From NCBI RefSeq assembly GCF_910594005.1, contig NC_057816.1, forward strand, positions 42,308,797 through 42,372,796: 64,000 nt of DNA, given 5' to 3'. Shown piece after piece: positions 11,017 to 23,379 of this stretch. Source of the DNA: Cervus elaphus (taxonomy: Eukaryota > Chordata > Mammalia > Artiodactyla > Cervidae). Within the stretch, counting starts at the first letter, position 1, and each line of letters opens with the position of its first letter. Under the pieces are notes generated by a model. That model searched no databases and was not told the origin of the DNA. It saw only the letters and a list, made by a program, of their open reading frames with translations. Position numbers and translations under genes: made by a program.

Positions 11017-11107
11017 AGACTGATGAGGTTAGTGGGAGGGAGAATCATGAATCATCAGCAGTGTCTGCCGTGGGCAGGGAGGGGTTGGTGGTGACATAGG
11101 TATTTGA

Positions 11108-11288
11108 TGTTTGTTAGTAGTAGTGTTCAACTCTTTGCAACCCCATGGTCTGCAGCCTGTCAGGCTCCTCTGTCCATGGACTTCTTCAGGCAAGGATATT
11201 GGAGTGGGTTGCCATTCCCTTCTCCAGGCGATCCTCCTGACCCTGGGATCGAGCCCAGGTCTCCTGCATTGCAGGAGGTTTCTTTACA
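11108..11288 (-). mobile_element. Bov-tA SINE, inverted, truncated head
   Basis: It runs gttcaactctttgcaacccc to ctcctgcattgcaggagg and lacks the last part of the tRNA-derived head. Confidence 0.9.
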
Positions 11289-14200
11289 TTGATATTTGTT
11301 ATCCTGATATAAATCCATGCTCCCATCTGAGAAATCTCATTGGTTCAGAGTCTTCAGCAAGGTTCTCATCCTGGCTTATATGTTGTCCTGAGGGTTGCGA
11401 GCTAGACACAGATTAGTAAGTTAGTCCTTTTGTGTCCCTAAAGTTTTCTAGCATGGACATTTTTTTCTGAATGCGCACTCAGTACGCATAGCGCATGGGG
11501 ACAAGAACTGTTGGTAGGACATGGCTAACATTGCCAGATAGGGGACTCCCAGCCACCCATTTGTCATTGGACCCAGCCTATTTCACGCCCTTCAAGGTTT
11601 AGTACATATTTTTTGTTTTAGATTCCCTTAAATAAAATTCCCTCAGAGAAACAGCATCTCAGGGCTATAGTTTTTATTTATTTATTTGCTGGTTTATTTT
11701 ATAGGGGAAATTGAAATTGTATGCAAAGATTTATTTCACAATTAAGACAATAAAGAATCATTTAATAGTTCTGCAGAGTGCTGAGAGGGGGGATTATCAC
11801 AGATGCACATTGGTAGGGAACAGCTTTGCAAAATATGACTTCTGGTCATACTGCAGATGAGTAAGAGAGGGAAAACACAGCATATGAATTTAAGTAAGAA
11901 TAAAATGTGCTGGCTGGGATACTTCGCTCCATCTTTTCCTTTCCTCTCTCCCTCACTAGCTGACCCATCACTCTCTCATTTTCCGGCTCCTCTTTGAGCA
12001 CGGCTTCTCTGATTCCTGGAGCGACAGGCTCCTCCCGTGTGGTCAGACAGCGCCTCCTGCCTGCCCTGTCTCTTGCACACGTTTTCCGCACATGATAGCA
12101 CAGCGATGATGCTCATAGTGAGCTCGTCAGTCTTTCACGCAATAGGCGGAGAGACTGATCAGCAGGAGACTGCCTTTTGCTCTGCTGTGCCAGGCACTGT
12201 GGCCAGCACACAACAGGCCTAAACAGGTTTGAACAAATGAATGATTCTGCCAATTGCAGGGAGACCAGCTGAAGACGCGAGAGACACACACTTCACTTCT
12301 GGCTCGCACGCAAACACTTCCTGTGATTATGGGGGTCTTCCTCTGCTCATCTGCGTCTCCATTTTTCTGTACAAAAAATGGAAATAACGCAAACGTCCCT
12401 TCCCTAATGAAGATTTTAATATAGAGAAACCCTTGTAGAAGAATCTGCATATGAGAAATTTAAGACTGATTGCCTGAAAAGCCCAGTGAAGCAATTATTC
12501 AGGACTGGGAAAATAAAATACTTAAGACTGTTTTTGTATTTTACTAGAATAAAACATTGAGGTCATCAATGTTAAACCAACAGACGATGAATGGAATTTT
12601 ACAGACATGATTTGAGCTATATAATTAATTTTATAATTAATTTCTATTTATGTTACTTTTCGGGCTTGCCAGACTTTTCAGGCTCCCTTTCTTCTCCTTT
12701 CAGTCAGAGTCTTTTTTTTTTTTTTTAACTTTTTACAAATAATCTGCATAGACAGTAAAAAAGCCTTTTCCTCTTGTGATTGTTCTTCCACCCAAATGTT
12801 CAAAGGGTTTCGGATTTTTGTGACTCAGAATTCTTGCTGCCACTCTCTAGGTTTGACGGTACTCCTGTATTTTCATAGACCCCGTTACACAGTCTTGATT
12901 TTTTTTCCCCCCTTTGAGATATACCAGACTGCTCTAGGGCTTGGGTTTACATTACCTTTCCTAAGACTGGCTGCACAAATTCAGTGCATACCCTGCCATG
13001 GGTTTTTACCTCCTGTTTCTCCTCCTCAGACTACAGTTTCTGAATTTTAAGTATTATCATATTATAAGGATTCCTCAGGTGAGCTACTGGTATATATTTA
13101 AGTAACAACAATGCTCACGTTTATTATAAAGTGAAAACATGAGAAACAAAGCCTCCATGTGAAGGTGCACTGAAAATTGTTCGCTGAGCAAATCTAGTGT
13201 GTTCCACTCCCCTCTTAGTTCAGTTCCCATTATTGAGGGTCTGAGTCTGCACTGTATCTATACAAAGGCAATTGTTTACTCCTTAAAATAGTCTGCTGGC
13301 GCAGTGCTCAGGCTCTGTGCTCTGCTGGGCACCACCCTCAGCACTGTACACTCATTTCTTCTCTACAATCCACAACCTTCTATGAAGTGGGCCCCTTGTT
13401 TCATGCATTTTCCATCAAGGAAACCGAGGTAGTAGGATTGGAATTGAGGAGCATTTGAAAAGGAAACATAGGAGGAGAAAAAGAGACAAGGAGGGAGAGA
13501 AAAAAAGTAAATGTGAAGGAAACAGCCAAAATTACAAGTCAGATGTACAGAGGAAGTCCTGTCCAGCACAGTGATAGACTGTCATGAGAGAATTATAATA
13601 TTTCTGGGAAATTACTACTGAGAGTTCAGGTGGGAAACAGTAAAAGCTTTAGGAGGGAAGATAATAATGCCTTCCTGCCTACATCTCAAGGATTAGAGTA
13701 AGGACCATATAAAACAACCCATGACTTGAACAGTGGTGTAATAATTATGAAGTGTGAAAAAGGGGGGAAAGAGATGTATATACATAAAACAATACTGAGT
13801 CAACATCTGCTAAATTGCCTGTGTGTTTTATTGGATTGTGCTATGTTTTTCTGGGGAAAAGCCAGGCCTGTTTTATCTTTCTATCCTGTTTATAAATGCA
13901 CAACCCAAGTAAATGGTGTTGTATTGTCTTAAGTTGCTTGTAAGTGCAAGGCAGCACATATGCTCTCTGAATTTTTCACTCAAAGTGATTTTTTAAGAGG
14001 TGGCAAGATAGGAGACATTTATCTACTTCATATTACTCATGTAATACACCAGTGCTTTATGAAGCATTTTCCAAGTGGGTTAGATAATGTAGTGGTAGGC
14101 ACCATGTTATAATGTTTTATGTTCTTGGGGAGGGGGGCATGTGAGAATTTATTTTGCCTAAGCTATATTTATCAAAAGCTGAAATCAATGAAACCACAGT

Positions 14201-14340
14201 ATTTCCTTCAGTCTGGTTCTATCAGAGTGGTTTTTGACCATGATGACATTGTTTTTAGCCAGGCCACAAATTTATCATTGTGAAGAGGAAAGTAATGCAC
14301 ATTTTTCATTGCTTCGTTTCTGGCAAGATGCAAAGTGGTT
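11289..14340. other. Long repeat-poor intron stretch
   Basis: This is about 3 kb without a recognisable young repeat. It has T tracts near 12713-12726, and weak MIR/L2 tail similarity around 12185-12245. No exon-like open frame with family similarity is visible; frames such as 12127-12450 are unsupported. Repeat-poor intron can hold conserved noncoding elements, but that cannot be tested here. Confidence 0.45.
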
Positions 14341-14341
14341 T

Positions 14342-14384
14342 AGGACCTCTTTAGGTCCTCTGAGGACCTGTTTCGAGCAGGTCC
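14342..14384. repeat. Interlocked inverted repeat of aggacct/aggtcct
   Basis: Four related 6-7-mers alternate in orientation: aggacct (14342-14348), aggtcct (14353-14359), aggacct (14363-14369) and aggtcc (14379-14384). Spacers are 4, 3 and 9 bases. Confidence 0.9.
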
Positions 14385-14764
14385 ATTGAGAGAGGGCATT
14401 TTAACATTTATCTTTCCTGAAGGAAATGGTGTTTACATTTATAAGGATACCATCTTTTTGGCTGATCTGGTGGGATACATAAATTTATAAGTTACTGAGG
14501 AATGAGATTAGTAAGGAGCCATTTTATAATTTATCAATACACGAGCCCTGGCACCTCACTGAAAAAATGTTGTTCTTTTCAGCAGTGACTGAAACAACTT
14601 CATCAAATTCACTTATTTGAAAAAGACCACTGCACAAAATTTTTCACAGCATTTTAGTGATTCCTTTAGAGAGAATCCAGCAATTAATGGCCATTCTGTT
14701 GTTGCCTGCAGCTTCTGATTATCACGGATAAAAAGCATGAGTTTTCAAGGAACACTTTCACGCT

Positions 14765-14900
14765 AAGGCTTGAGCCTTACTCCTGCTACTTACTGTGTGA
14801 TCACAAGGATGGGTTTTACATTTTTAACCTCAGTTTTCTGTAAAATGGAGAGAGTGATTCCAACTTTTCTGGATGAGACCTTTCAGTATAAGGGGGATTG
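14765..14900 (+). repeat. MIR SINE fragment
   Basis: It contains cctgctacttactgtgtgat followed by aacctcagttttctgtaaaa, the conserved MIR core. Confidence 0.7.
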
Positions 14901-15189
14901 GTGGCAGAACATGAAGTTCCTATTATAGCGGGTGACAGGCACTCAATACCTGGAGATTTCTTTCTTCTATTCTGTAATTTATTTCTTAGCAAATATTTAT
15001 TGAGTGTCTGCTGTGTTCCAGAAGTCTGTTTTTCTCAAGTGGACAAAACATGCGACCCCCCACCCCCTCTCTTTAGCTTGTATTCTAACTGGGGAGACTG
15101 ACAATATATGATCAGCAAAAATAAATGAGCACATTAGCAACAGAATAGAATAAAAGGTTATATGTGAAGTAGGGAAATTAAGAGGTGGA

Positions 15190-16120
15190 AGAGGCTAAAG
15201 AGGGACAACTGATAGTCCTAAGCAAGTTGGTCAAGGTAGACATGTGAGCAAGGACTTGAAGGAGGCAAGTGTAATAGCAGGATGGGTGTCTAGGGTGGAG
15301 CATTCTAGGCAGAGACCCCGGGATAAAAGCTTCCAGATATTTAACAGAAGAACAAAAGGACCAGTGTATCAGGGGACAGAGAGAGATGAAGTGAAAGGAA
15401 AAGTATCCAGATTCATAAGAAAGGGCCAGGTCTTATAGAACATAAATGTGACTTTGAATGAGGGGGAACTATTGTGTATTCTTGGACCATGGACTGACAT
15501 GATCTGGCTTACTTTTTAAAAAGGTACCTTTGCCAAAAAAAAAAAAAAAAAAAAAGGTACCTTTGCCCAGGTTATTGAGAAAGCGGCTTTAGGTCAGGGC
15601 AAGGGTAGAATCAGGATGATTAGTTAGAAGGTTATTTCACTAGTAAAGGTGATTAATCATGATGACTAGGGCCTGGATCTATTTCTCCTGGGGGAGGTAG
15701 TGAGACATGGTGGACTTCTATATTTGAAGGAAGAGTCAATAGAACTTCCTGACCAATTGACCAAAGGATAAGAGAAAATTCAAAAGATGATTCCAAAGTT
15801 ACTGGCCTGAGCTACTGAAAGAATGGATTTGTCATCCCATGAAATACAGAATGCTAAGGATAGAGCAGCCTTGGGGAATCAGAAAGTAAAGACCTGGATT
15901 TCAGTTTTGGAAATGTAAAATGAAATATCTATTGCACATTCAAATAAATATGTCAAGTAGGCAGTTGATATTCAAGTCTGGAGGTTTATGAGAAGTCTGG
16001 GCTATATATTTAAATTCAAAAATTTACTGCATATAACCAAGAATGAGACTGAGTAAGATCACCAGCGAAGCAAATGTAGGTAGGAGAGGATGAAGACTGA
16101 ACCCCGGGACACTCCAGAAG
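15190..16120 (-). repeat. L2 LINE relic, inverted
   Basis: The features follow the reverse of L2 in order: aaggacttgaaggaggcaag, ggagcattctaggcagag, ggactgacatgatctggctt. It is interrupted by an adenine-only insertion at 15535-15550. Confidence 0.6.
15518..15567 (+). mobile_element. Adenine-only retro-insertion with 17-bp target duplication
   Basis: The 17-mer aaaaaggtacctttgcc occurs at 15518-15534 and again at 15551-15567, separated by 16 adenines. The upstream flank is actttttt-like (TTTTT then AAAAA), matching the L1 endonuclease preference. It reads as a retrotransposition in which only the poly(A) tail was copied. Confidence 0.8.
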
Positions 16121-16199
16121 TCTATCCTTAGTTCTGTTTCCACCACACAGTTAGATGTAAATGTACAAATACTGAAAGCAGTAGACGCTAGATCTCCCC

Positions 16200-17082
16200 T
16201 GAGAAGGTTAATTTTTTTTGCCATTGAGGAAAACAGAAAAAGCGAATAATGATTCTGTTATTATCCACTGAAACCAGAAAAACTTTTGTTCGGGGAGAGT
16301 GATTAAAAAAATAGATAGCAGGGGAAAAACAAAAATCTAGTTTCAAGCATCAGAGGAATCCAAACATCAGTCTTGGGAATAGATTTCAGTCTAGAATGGA
16401 AGACAAAAATAGGCACGTGTATGAAAATATGTTAATTTTAGTTTTCACATAATATATTTGTAATGAACTTTGGCAAACTGGAAACAACCAACATTAACAG
16501 AAAATAATAAATGTGGTTTATGTGTCCAGTTGTTAATTTACAGACAGTACTGCTTGTCATTCATGCATTGATAATGAAATAGCAGCAAAATATATTAATT
16601 AAAAAAAAAAAAAGCAGTAGAGACTGGGCACTGTAGCTGAGTTTATCAGCACTCCAGAATCTAAAAGAAATAAATAGGAAACAACAAGAAATTAAAAATA
16701 GAAAGATGGCATATGCTGTTTAGATTTGTGATAGCTCATGACTATGATATCTTTTTGGAGCTTCCAAATGACATTAACCTTGTGTAATCCATTCATTTGG
16801 AATCAGAAATCATTTGGAATCTTCTTATATTATCTAAGAAGATAATCTAAGTGCGGTTAAAAGAGAAGTTTATAATAGTTCAACAAATGCCAATTCATTG
16901 CCTGTCCTGTGCCATTTGCTGGGCTAGGCAATCACTGACTTAGAGGATATTACTTTAAAATGTGAAAGACATTCAATAGAGGTTGGAACTTTTCCCAGAT
17001 TTTCTCATTTATTTTTAAATCAGTCTATCTCTATATTCATTTCTTGTCAGTATGTTTTTAAACCTAATTAACACTAGTCAAT
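16200..17082. other. AT-rich intron without recognised element
   Basis: A tract of adenines lies near 16600-16612. Nothing else is classifiable by eye. Confidence 0.4.
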
Positions 17083-17297
17083 TAAGTGATGCTAGTGGTA
17101 AATAATCCATCTGCCAGTGCAGGAGAGGCAAGAGAAGCAGGTTCAGTCCCTGGGTCAGGAAGATCCCCTGGAGAAGGAAAGGGCAACCCAATCCAGTATT
17201 CTTGCCTGGAAAATTCCATGGACAGAGAAGCATGGCAGGCTACAGACCACATGGTCGCAAAGAGTTGGACCCGACTTAGCAACTAAACAACCACCAC
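17083..17297 (+). mobile_element. Bov-tA SINE
   Basis: It runs gatgctagtggtaaataatc to gacttagcaactaaacaacc, then a (cca)n tail. It is followed directly by a tandem duplication that includes SINE-tail sequence. Confidence 0.9.
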
Positions 17298-17304
17298 CAC
17301 AAAA

Positions 17305-17475
17305 GAGTGATAATCATTAACATAATTGAGTTGTTAATAGGTACCAAACTGTTGTGTGCTATTCAATCTCTCCAGTAATTCAGCGACTAAACAACAGGAG
17401 TGATAATCATTAATATAATGGAATTGTTAATAGGTACCAAACTATTTGTGTGCTATTTAATCTCTCCAGTAATTC
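17305..17475. repeat. Tandem duplication, two copies of about 77 bp
   Basis: Copy one (17305-17381) and copy two (17398-17475) both run from gagtgataatcatta to ctctccagtaattc with few differences. The 16 bases between them, agcgactaaacaacag, are a second SINE 3' end. Confidence 0.93.
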
Positions 17476-17479
17476 TATG

Positions 17480-17635
17480 AACTAATTACTACTGTTACCT
17501 ATATTTTTTAGGTAAGAGGAAGCTGAAGCTCAGGGAAGGGAAATTTACATTTTCTTAAAGTCACACAGTGAGTCATTGATAGCGTGTGGATTTCAACAGG
17601 TTGTGTCTGATCCAAGCCTTTTGATTTAAACCACT
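17480..17635 (-). repeat. MIR SINE, inverted
   Basis: It has gaagctgaagctcagggaag then aaagtcacacagtgagtcat, the reverse MIR core. Confidence 0.75.
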
Positions 17636-17730
17636 GTTATTGGAAGATAATAAAGATGAATTGTTCCAGACGTGTTTCACAGGCAGTCAGAGATCTCAGC
17701 TATATTTTTTTTACACTACATTTGTCATAA

Positions 17731-17781
17731 ATTTTGCCTTTCTTTCTTTTTCTTTTTTTTTAAATACATTTTGCCTTTCTT
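17731..17781 (-). mobile_element. Short T-rich insertion flanked by a 14-bp direct repeat
   Basis: The 14-mer attttgcctttctt is repeated at 17731-17744 and 17768-17781 around a 23-base T-rich segment ending aaatac. It could be a minimal inverted retro-insertion or a local duplication in a pyrimidine tract. Confidence 0.5.
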
Positions 17782-18848
17782 AGATAGCACTGGTGAGTCT
17801 ATGTAACAAATGTAAGGGAAATCTATTAATAGAAATTGCTTAGGGATCCAGGAATTCTATTGTTAAAGTATTTTTTTTTTTACAACTAGTCACCATTATG
17901 ATGTCTGATATTTAGAAAAGGATATTTTCCATAAATAGGCTTTGATAGGAAACTAAATGTGAAATAGTGATTCACTTGCTTCAAAATAGCTTGGTTATAT
18001 TAGAAAAAATATTTTTGAATACACATTCCTTAGAAATATTCCTTAGAGTTTTGCTTTCTTCTTAAAAATTCTCCCTTTTACCTGGTTAACTTCTCGTTTT
18101 GACATGAACTTTGATTTGAACATGAAATTTGATTCCATTCCATGACCTGGTTAATTTTTTTCCCGTCAATGTGATCAGCACTTACTCTCACGCAAGCAGT
18201 TTTTGTTTTTTTTCTTCCACCTTCCTTCCTTCCCTTTGTAGTTCTGGTCATTCATTCATTCTTTCCCTTGTTCCTCCTCTCTCTCTCTTATTATTAGACA
18301 AACATTAGATTAGTTTGCATATGTGCATGGCATACGTAATGTATTGACATTGCTCTTTATCTGTGTGTGTCTGCCCAGGCCCTGGACCACTTGAGGGCAG
18401 GAACTGTGACTCCCTGATCACCGTGTGTCCAGTGTCCCGTGCTTTGTTTGAGCCACACTGGAGCTATTTGCTAGTGAGCATTTCTTTCCTTTGTGCCACC
18501 AATGCAAACTTAAGTATTGTATGTATTATATGTTGTCCTCTTAGTGCAGTTACTTAAGTCAGCCTTCTTCTACTGTGGATATCTGGTGCATAGAAATGGA
18601 AGGTCAGACACTTTACATGTTTATTTTAATCAAAAGAACCTAGCACAGTGTTGAAAACAGTGTAGAAAGTTGATTAACAAAAATAACTTTTGCTGAATGA
18701 ATGAGTGATAGGATAGCCAGCTTGTATAGCATGTGTTTCTATTCAAATTATAACCTAACTTAGAAGCCAAGAAATTAGAGGTCGCATTATGAGAAACTAT
18801 TCCATTTAAAATACTAACAGGAGCTATTTATTACCATTGTAATTATAA
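17782..18848. other. Intron without young repeat
   Basis: It is pyrimidine-rich near 18195-18290. An L2-like tail (cacttgagggcaggaactgt) lies near 18385-18440. Nothing coding is seen. Confidence 0.4.
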
Positions 18849-19477
18849 TGGGAAATAGATGGGGAAACAGTGGCTGACTTTATTTTTTTGGGCTCCAAAA
18901 TCACTGCAGATGGTGATTGCAGCCATGAAATTAAAAGACGCTTACTCCTTGGAAGGAAAGTTATGACAAACCTACATAGCATGTTAAAAAGCAGAGACAT
19001 TACTTTGCCAACAAAGGTCCGTCTAGTTAAGGCTGTGGTTTTTCCAGTGGTCATGTATGCATGTGAGAATTGGACTGTGAAGAAAGCTGAGCGCCGAAGA
19101 ATTGATGCTTTTGAACTGTGTGTTGGAGAAGACTCTTGAGAGTCCCTTGGACTGCAAGGAGATCCAACCAGTCCATCCTAAAGGAGATCAGTCCTGAGTG
19201 TTCGTTGGAAGGACTGATGCTGAAGCTGAAACTCCAATACTTTGGCCACCTGATGCGAAGAGCTGACTCATTGGAAAAGACCCTGATGCTGGGAGGGATT
19301 GGGGGCAGGAGGAGAAGGGGCCGACAGAGGATGAGATGGCTGGATGGCATCACAGACTTGATGGACATGAGTTTGAGTAAACTCCAGGAGCTGGTGATGG
19401 ACAGGGAGGCCTGGCGTGCTGTGATTCATGGGGTTGCAAAGAGTAGGACACGACTGAGCGACTGAACTGGACTGAAT
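18849..19477 (+). mobile_element. BovB LINE 3' end
   Basis: It runs gggaaatagatggggaaaca to gactgagcgactgaactgga. Frames at 18870-19139 and 19118-19465 together give the BovB ORF2 C-terminus (DGDCSHEIKRRLLLGRKVMT, RRRRGRQRMRWLDGITD) with a frameshift between them near 19120. It is truncated just after the reverse-transcriptase core. Confidence 0.95.
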
Positions 19478-19774
19478 TCTAAAAAATAAGCATATTTCTT
19501 ATCTAAACTTGTAACAAATTTCCTCTAAAGAATCGGAAACACCTAATAAATGGAAAGAGGTTTTTTTTACCCTTCCCTCATCCAAAGTGAATTGTAATAA
19601 TTAAATAGGCAGCACTTTTTACAAACATTTCAAATGAAAAATATCAGAGCAACCTGGAGATAATTAACATGTAACCAGTTTGAAAGCTGATTTTTTTCTC
19701 TTTCTATAATTTCCTGAAAAATACAGGGCTCCAAAGTGTAATTGTGAAGAGAGACATGTGGTGTAGCATAAAAT

Positions 19775-19930
19775 GGTGGAATCACAGTGCCTGGGCTTGA
19801 TTTTCCACTAGCTTTGTGACCTTGAGCAATTTATAGAATCTTCCTGGGTTTTAATTAATTCAGTTGTAAAATAATAGTATCTACCTCATAGGATTCAAAA
19901 GGATAATGCTTAAGAGAGTTAAAAATATTG
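19775..19930 (+). repeat. MIR SINE
   Basis: It contains gtgcctgggcttgattttcc, gctttgtgaccttgagcaat and atctacctcataggattc in order. Confidence 0.75.
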
Positions 19931-19974
19931 GTGATGAAAAGCAATTCTTCCCATGTTTTTATTTACTCGTTAAA

Positions 19975-21243
19975 AAGTAAAAAAAAAAAAAAAAAAGTTC
20001 CGGGAAAAGCAGGGCACAGTGAGGAATGTAGATGAAGGCCACGTTTGTAAGAGAGCAGCTCAAATGCCAGAGCTTACAGCTTGTCAGCAGTTCTGCCTCC
20101 TTGGAGCTCACCCCCTCCACCCTGCCAGGGTTCCCACTAATTCCCTTTTGTTTGACTCTGTTCTCTTTTCTCCCCTTTAGTGCAGATACAAAGGTTCCAA
20201 AGCAATTAGGTAACTGAGGGAACCACAGGACTTCCTAGAGAATTTTCCTACTGACTTTAAAATGTAGCTAGGCACTGCGCTCCTTCCCATTTTACAACTT
20301 TGCACTTTAAGTTCTATTTCTTCATGAGTGAAAAGCAGGAGAGCATTCTTTCTGTCATAAAGCTTCCCACAACTTACTTCTTCAAAGTCATGTTGTTGTT
20401 GTTTTCTATGCTTTTTCCTTTTACTTGGGTTTGTTGGAAGGTTGCCAGAGTTGGCATACCCAACTGAAAGGGTTTCCCTGGATTTGGCTTTGGCCTGGGC
20501 AACTCATGATCTGCTACTTGTAACCCATCCTAAATTCTTTGAAGGAAAACAAAGATACTTTCTAGTACAATATTTGCATATATCTGGTGGGGAGTTGTGT
20601 TCAGTGAAAAAGTTGTCTTGGCGGAAAACTGAAGGGAATTTTCTGAGTGCCTAGCCCAATTGTTGCCTTCCACTATTTCTTCCTCCTTCCTCTTTCAAAC
20701 AAGACCTCACTGAAGTTACATTCTTGTCTCAGGGCAACAGTGACCTCCTCGTATTGACTCTAATTTCTGATCTCTTCATTGCCCTTTATTCCCACTGCAC
20801 CGTCACAGTCCAAACCACCAACAGGTTCACGCTGTGACTTGCAACATCTCATTCCCGTGGTTTTCTCTCCTCCTCCTTTCAAAGTCCCCAAATGGAGTCT
20901 TTATTTTAAAATTTTATCTTTTAATATTCAATTGTTTAAATAGCTCAAATAGTATAAAGTATTTTAAACAAATTTTAAACACGCAGGGAAGTGTAGAACA
21001 AACATAAACATCTGGATTCAACAGATATTGATATTTTGTCATTTGTTTCAAATGACATATACATACAACTTACAGATATAATTAAAACCTCTCTTGTAAA
21101 TCCTACCAGACTCCCTCCCATCTGTTTCCAGATGAAACCACTATTCCGAAATCAATATCCTTTCTACTCATGTTTTTAAACAATACTAACGCTTTACATT
21201 GACTTATATGAATGATATTTATAAAGTAGTCCATCATGACTGC
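19975..21243. other. Intron without recognised young element
   Basis: A run of 18 adenines lies near 19979-19996. About 20660-20900 has a weak L2-like character. No coding feature is seen. Confidence 0.4.
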
Positions 21244-21453
21244 AGGTTTCTCTGGTGGCTTAGTGGTAAAGAATCTGCCTGCCAATGCAGGAGACTTGGG
21301 TTCAATCCCTGGGTCAGAAGAACCTCTGGAGAAGGAAATGACAACCCACTCCAGTATTCGTATGTGGTAAATCCCACAGACAGAGGAGCCTGGTGGGCTA
21401 CAATCCATAGGGCTGCAAAAGAGTCAGACAAGACTTAGCGACTAAACAACAAT
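21244..21453 (+). mobile_element. Bov-tA SINE
   Basis: It runs ggtttctctggtggcttagt to gacttagcgactaaacaaca, full length. Confidence 0.92.
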
Positions 21454-21719
21454 AGTAACAACTATCATGATTGCACTTCCTTTTCTTATTCAGTTTTTGG
21501 ATATTCCTGGAAATAATACTTGCTCTGTTTAAAACTATTCTCTTTGCTCTAATGTAGACATAAGGTCAGAGAATTTTATGTTTTGGTCAGACAAATGTTG
21601 ACATTTTCAGTACTTAGAACATTGCCTGGGATAAGGAAGTGCTAGTTATGTAATTGTTGAATGAATGACTACATGACTGAATGAATATATATGATGACTC
21701 TTAATTTCCTGTAGAATAA

Positions 21720-22110
21720 ACTTTAAAATAGTTACATGCCTTATGAAGCCCTGCAAGAGATGGCCTTTGCTTGGCTTACCTGTCTCATTCCCCTATGTTC
21801 TCAGTTCCTCCTCAGTTTTTGTATTCTAGGCCCCAGACACTCTTCTCTTTCATTTGAATTTGGCCAACTTCCATCTTTAATTCTTACATGGATATGCAGT
21901 TCATTGAGGAGGCAACTTTAAACCTCATCCCAGTAGCTTCCAATGATACAGGCTCCTACACCATTCTAGTCTTCTGTTGACACTCAGCATCTTTTTACTT
22001 GTCAGTATTTAGGAAGATAATCACTATGAAGGCAGCAATCTTGTTTATCCTATTCACTGCCAACATGGATACCTGAAGATTGTTAGACAAGCTACTTGCT
22101 GTCCTTAATG
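21720..22110 (+). repeat. L2 LINE 3' relic
   Basis: It follows the L2 order: ccctgcaagagatggccttt, then tctaggccccagacactctt, ending in a sequence like gaaggcagcaatcttgttta. Confidence 0.6.
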
Positions 22111-22167
22111 AAAGTGACTTGAATTAGAAATATTGTCTATGTTCTGCCCTCATCCTCCATTTAACAT

Positions 22168-22230
22168 CTTTCTTTCTTTCTTTTCTTTCTTGTTTTTCTG
22201 CCAGGTTTCCTTTCTTTCTAATTCTTGTTT
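22168..22230. repeat. Pyrimidine tract (cttt)n
   Basis: An imperfect cttt/tttc repeat beginning tctttctttctttcttttct. It is a simple repeat only. Confidence 0.8.
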
Positions 22231-22282
22231 CCTGGTTACTTTCAGTTTATGATGGCTATTAAAAATACTGGTAGCCTGATAC

Positions 22283-22478
22283 TGGGGCTTCCTCAGTGGC
22301 GCTACTGGTAAAGAATCCGCCTGGACCAAGAGATGCGGGTTCGATCCCTGCGTCAGGAGGATCCCCTAGAGTAGTGAATGGCAACCCACTCCAGTATTCT
22401 TACCTGGAAAATTCCATGGACAGAAAGGCCTGGTGGGCTACAGTCCATGGGGTTGCAAAGAGTCAGACACGACTGAGG
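22283..22478 (+). mobile_element. Bov-tA SINE
   Basis: It runs ggggcttcctcagtggcgct to gagtcagacacgactgaggg, followed by a CA-rich tail. Confidence 0.92.
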
Positions 22479-22499
22479 GTGCATGCACACACATACACA

Positions 22500-23370
22500 T
22501 TTATTTTAATGGAGTTATTGATGAAAATACATTCTCATAATACATTATTATATGCATCTGTATGTGTATGTGCAAAACAAGTAACCCACAATCCTACCTC
22601 TCATTAACATTTTTTCTTAACAATAGGTAACATTCATTTCAAACATCTTTCTGTGAATACATACAAGGAAATGGCTAAATATAATATAGATACTAATGTC
22701 TGCCTCGCCTAGTTGTTTTTATAGACAGTTATTTAATTCTAAGATCTCTTAACTGTGCTAACAATCTTACAGAGTTGTACCGGAATTAAATTAACATTTG
22801 TATGAGGCTTCAGCCAGTTCCTGGCACACAGGAAACATTATGTGTGTGTTAGTTGCCATTATCACAATGAGGGCACTGATCCAGAGTGATCTGAGTGGTC
22901 ATGTTACAGGCCAGAGTCGGGCAACGGTAAGCCAAGTGGGTAGAGAAAGACCCAAGCATCTCTGTAACAAGCTCTGGAATAGCTGAAGCCATCAGAGCAG
23001 TCTTCTGACTTAGCTGGCAGTGCCAGGTGCCAAGTGACTTTGAATCAGAGTCAGTGAGATAGCTGCAAACAGCTATAAGCTCTTTGGAAAAGTGCTGTAG
23101 ATCTTAATTAAAAGTTAAACTTCATGTACTGTCCGTGTGGAGCCCTTTCCAGGTCTAGCACTTATTCTCTCTTCTCCCCTCCCACTTTCTCCCCCATATC
23201 CCTGCATATACACACACACTCACACATATGCATGTAGCAAGAGGAAGGTCATTTCATGCTTCTGCTTGAGACACTTCCCTGGCCCCACACAGTCTATAGG
23301 ATAAGGTCCACACTCCTTAGTTAAAGCTGTCTTCAGAGGATGGCCCTAATACTTTCATCTTCTTTTTTTT
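22500..23370. other. Intron without recognised young element
   Basis: It holds a cacacactcacacat stretch at about 23212-23230 and an L2-like segment near 23250-23370 (ataaggtccacactccttag). Nothing is coding. Confidence 0.4.
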
Positions 23371-23379
23371 AACACTCCC

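Noticed and set aside
12127..12450. 107-codon minus-strand frame in the repeat-poor stretch
   Set aside because: No recognised domain, no flanking splice consensus that would extend it, and no similarity to GRM5.
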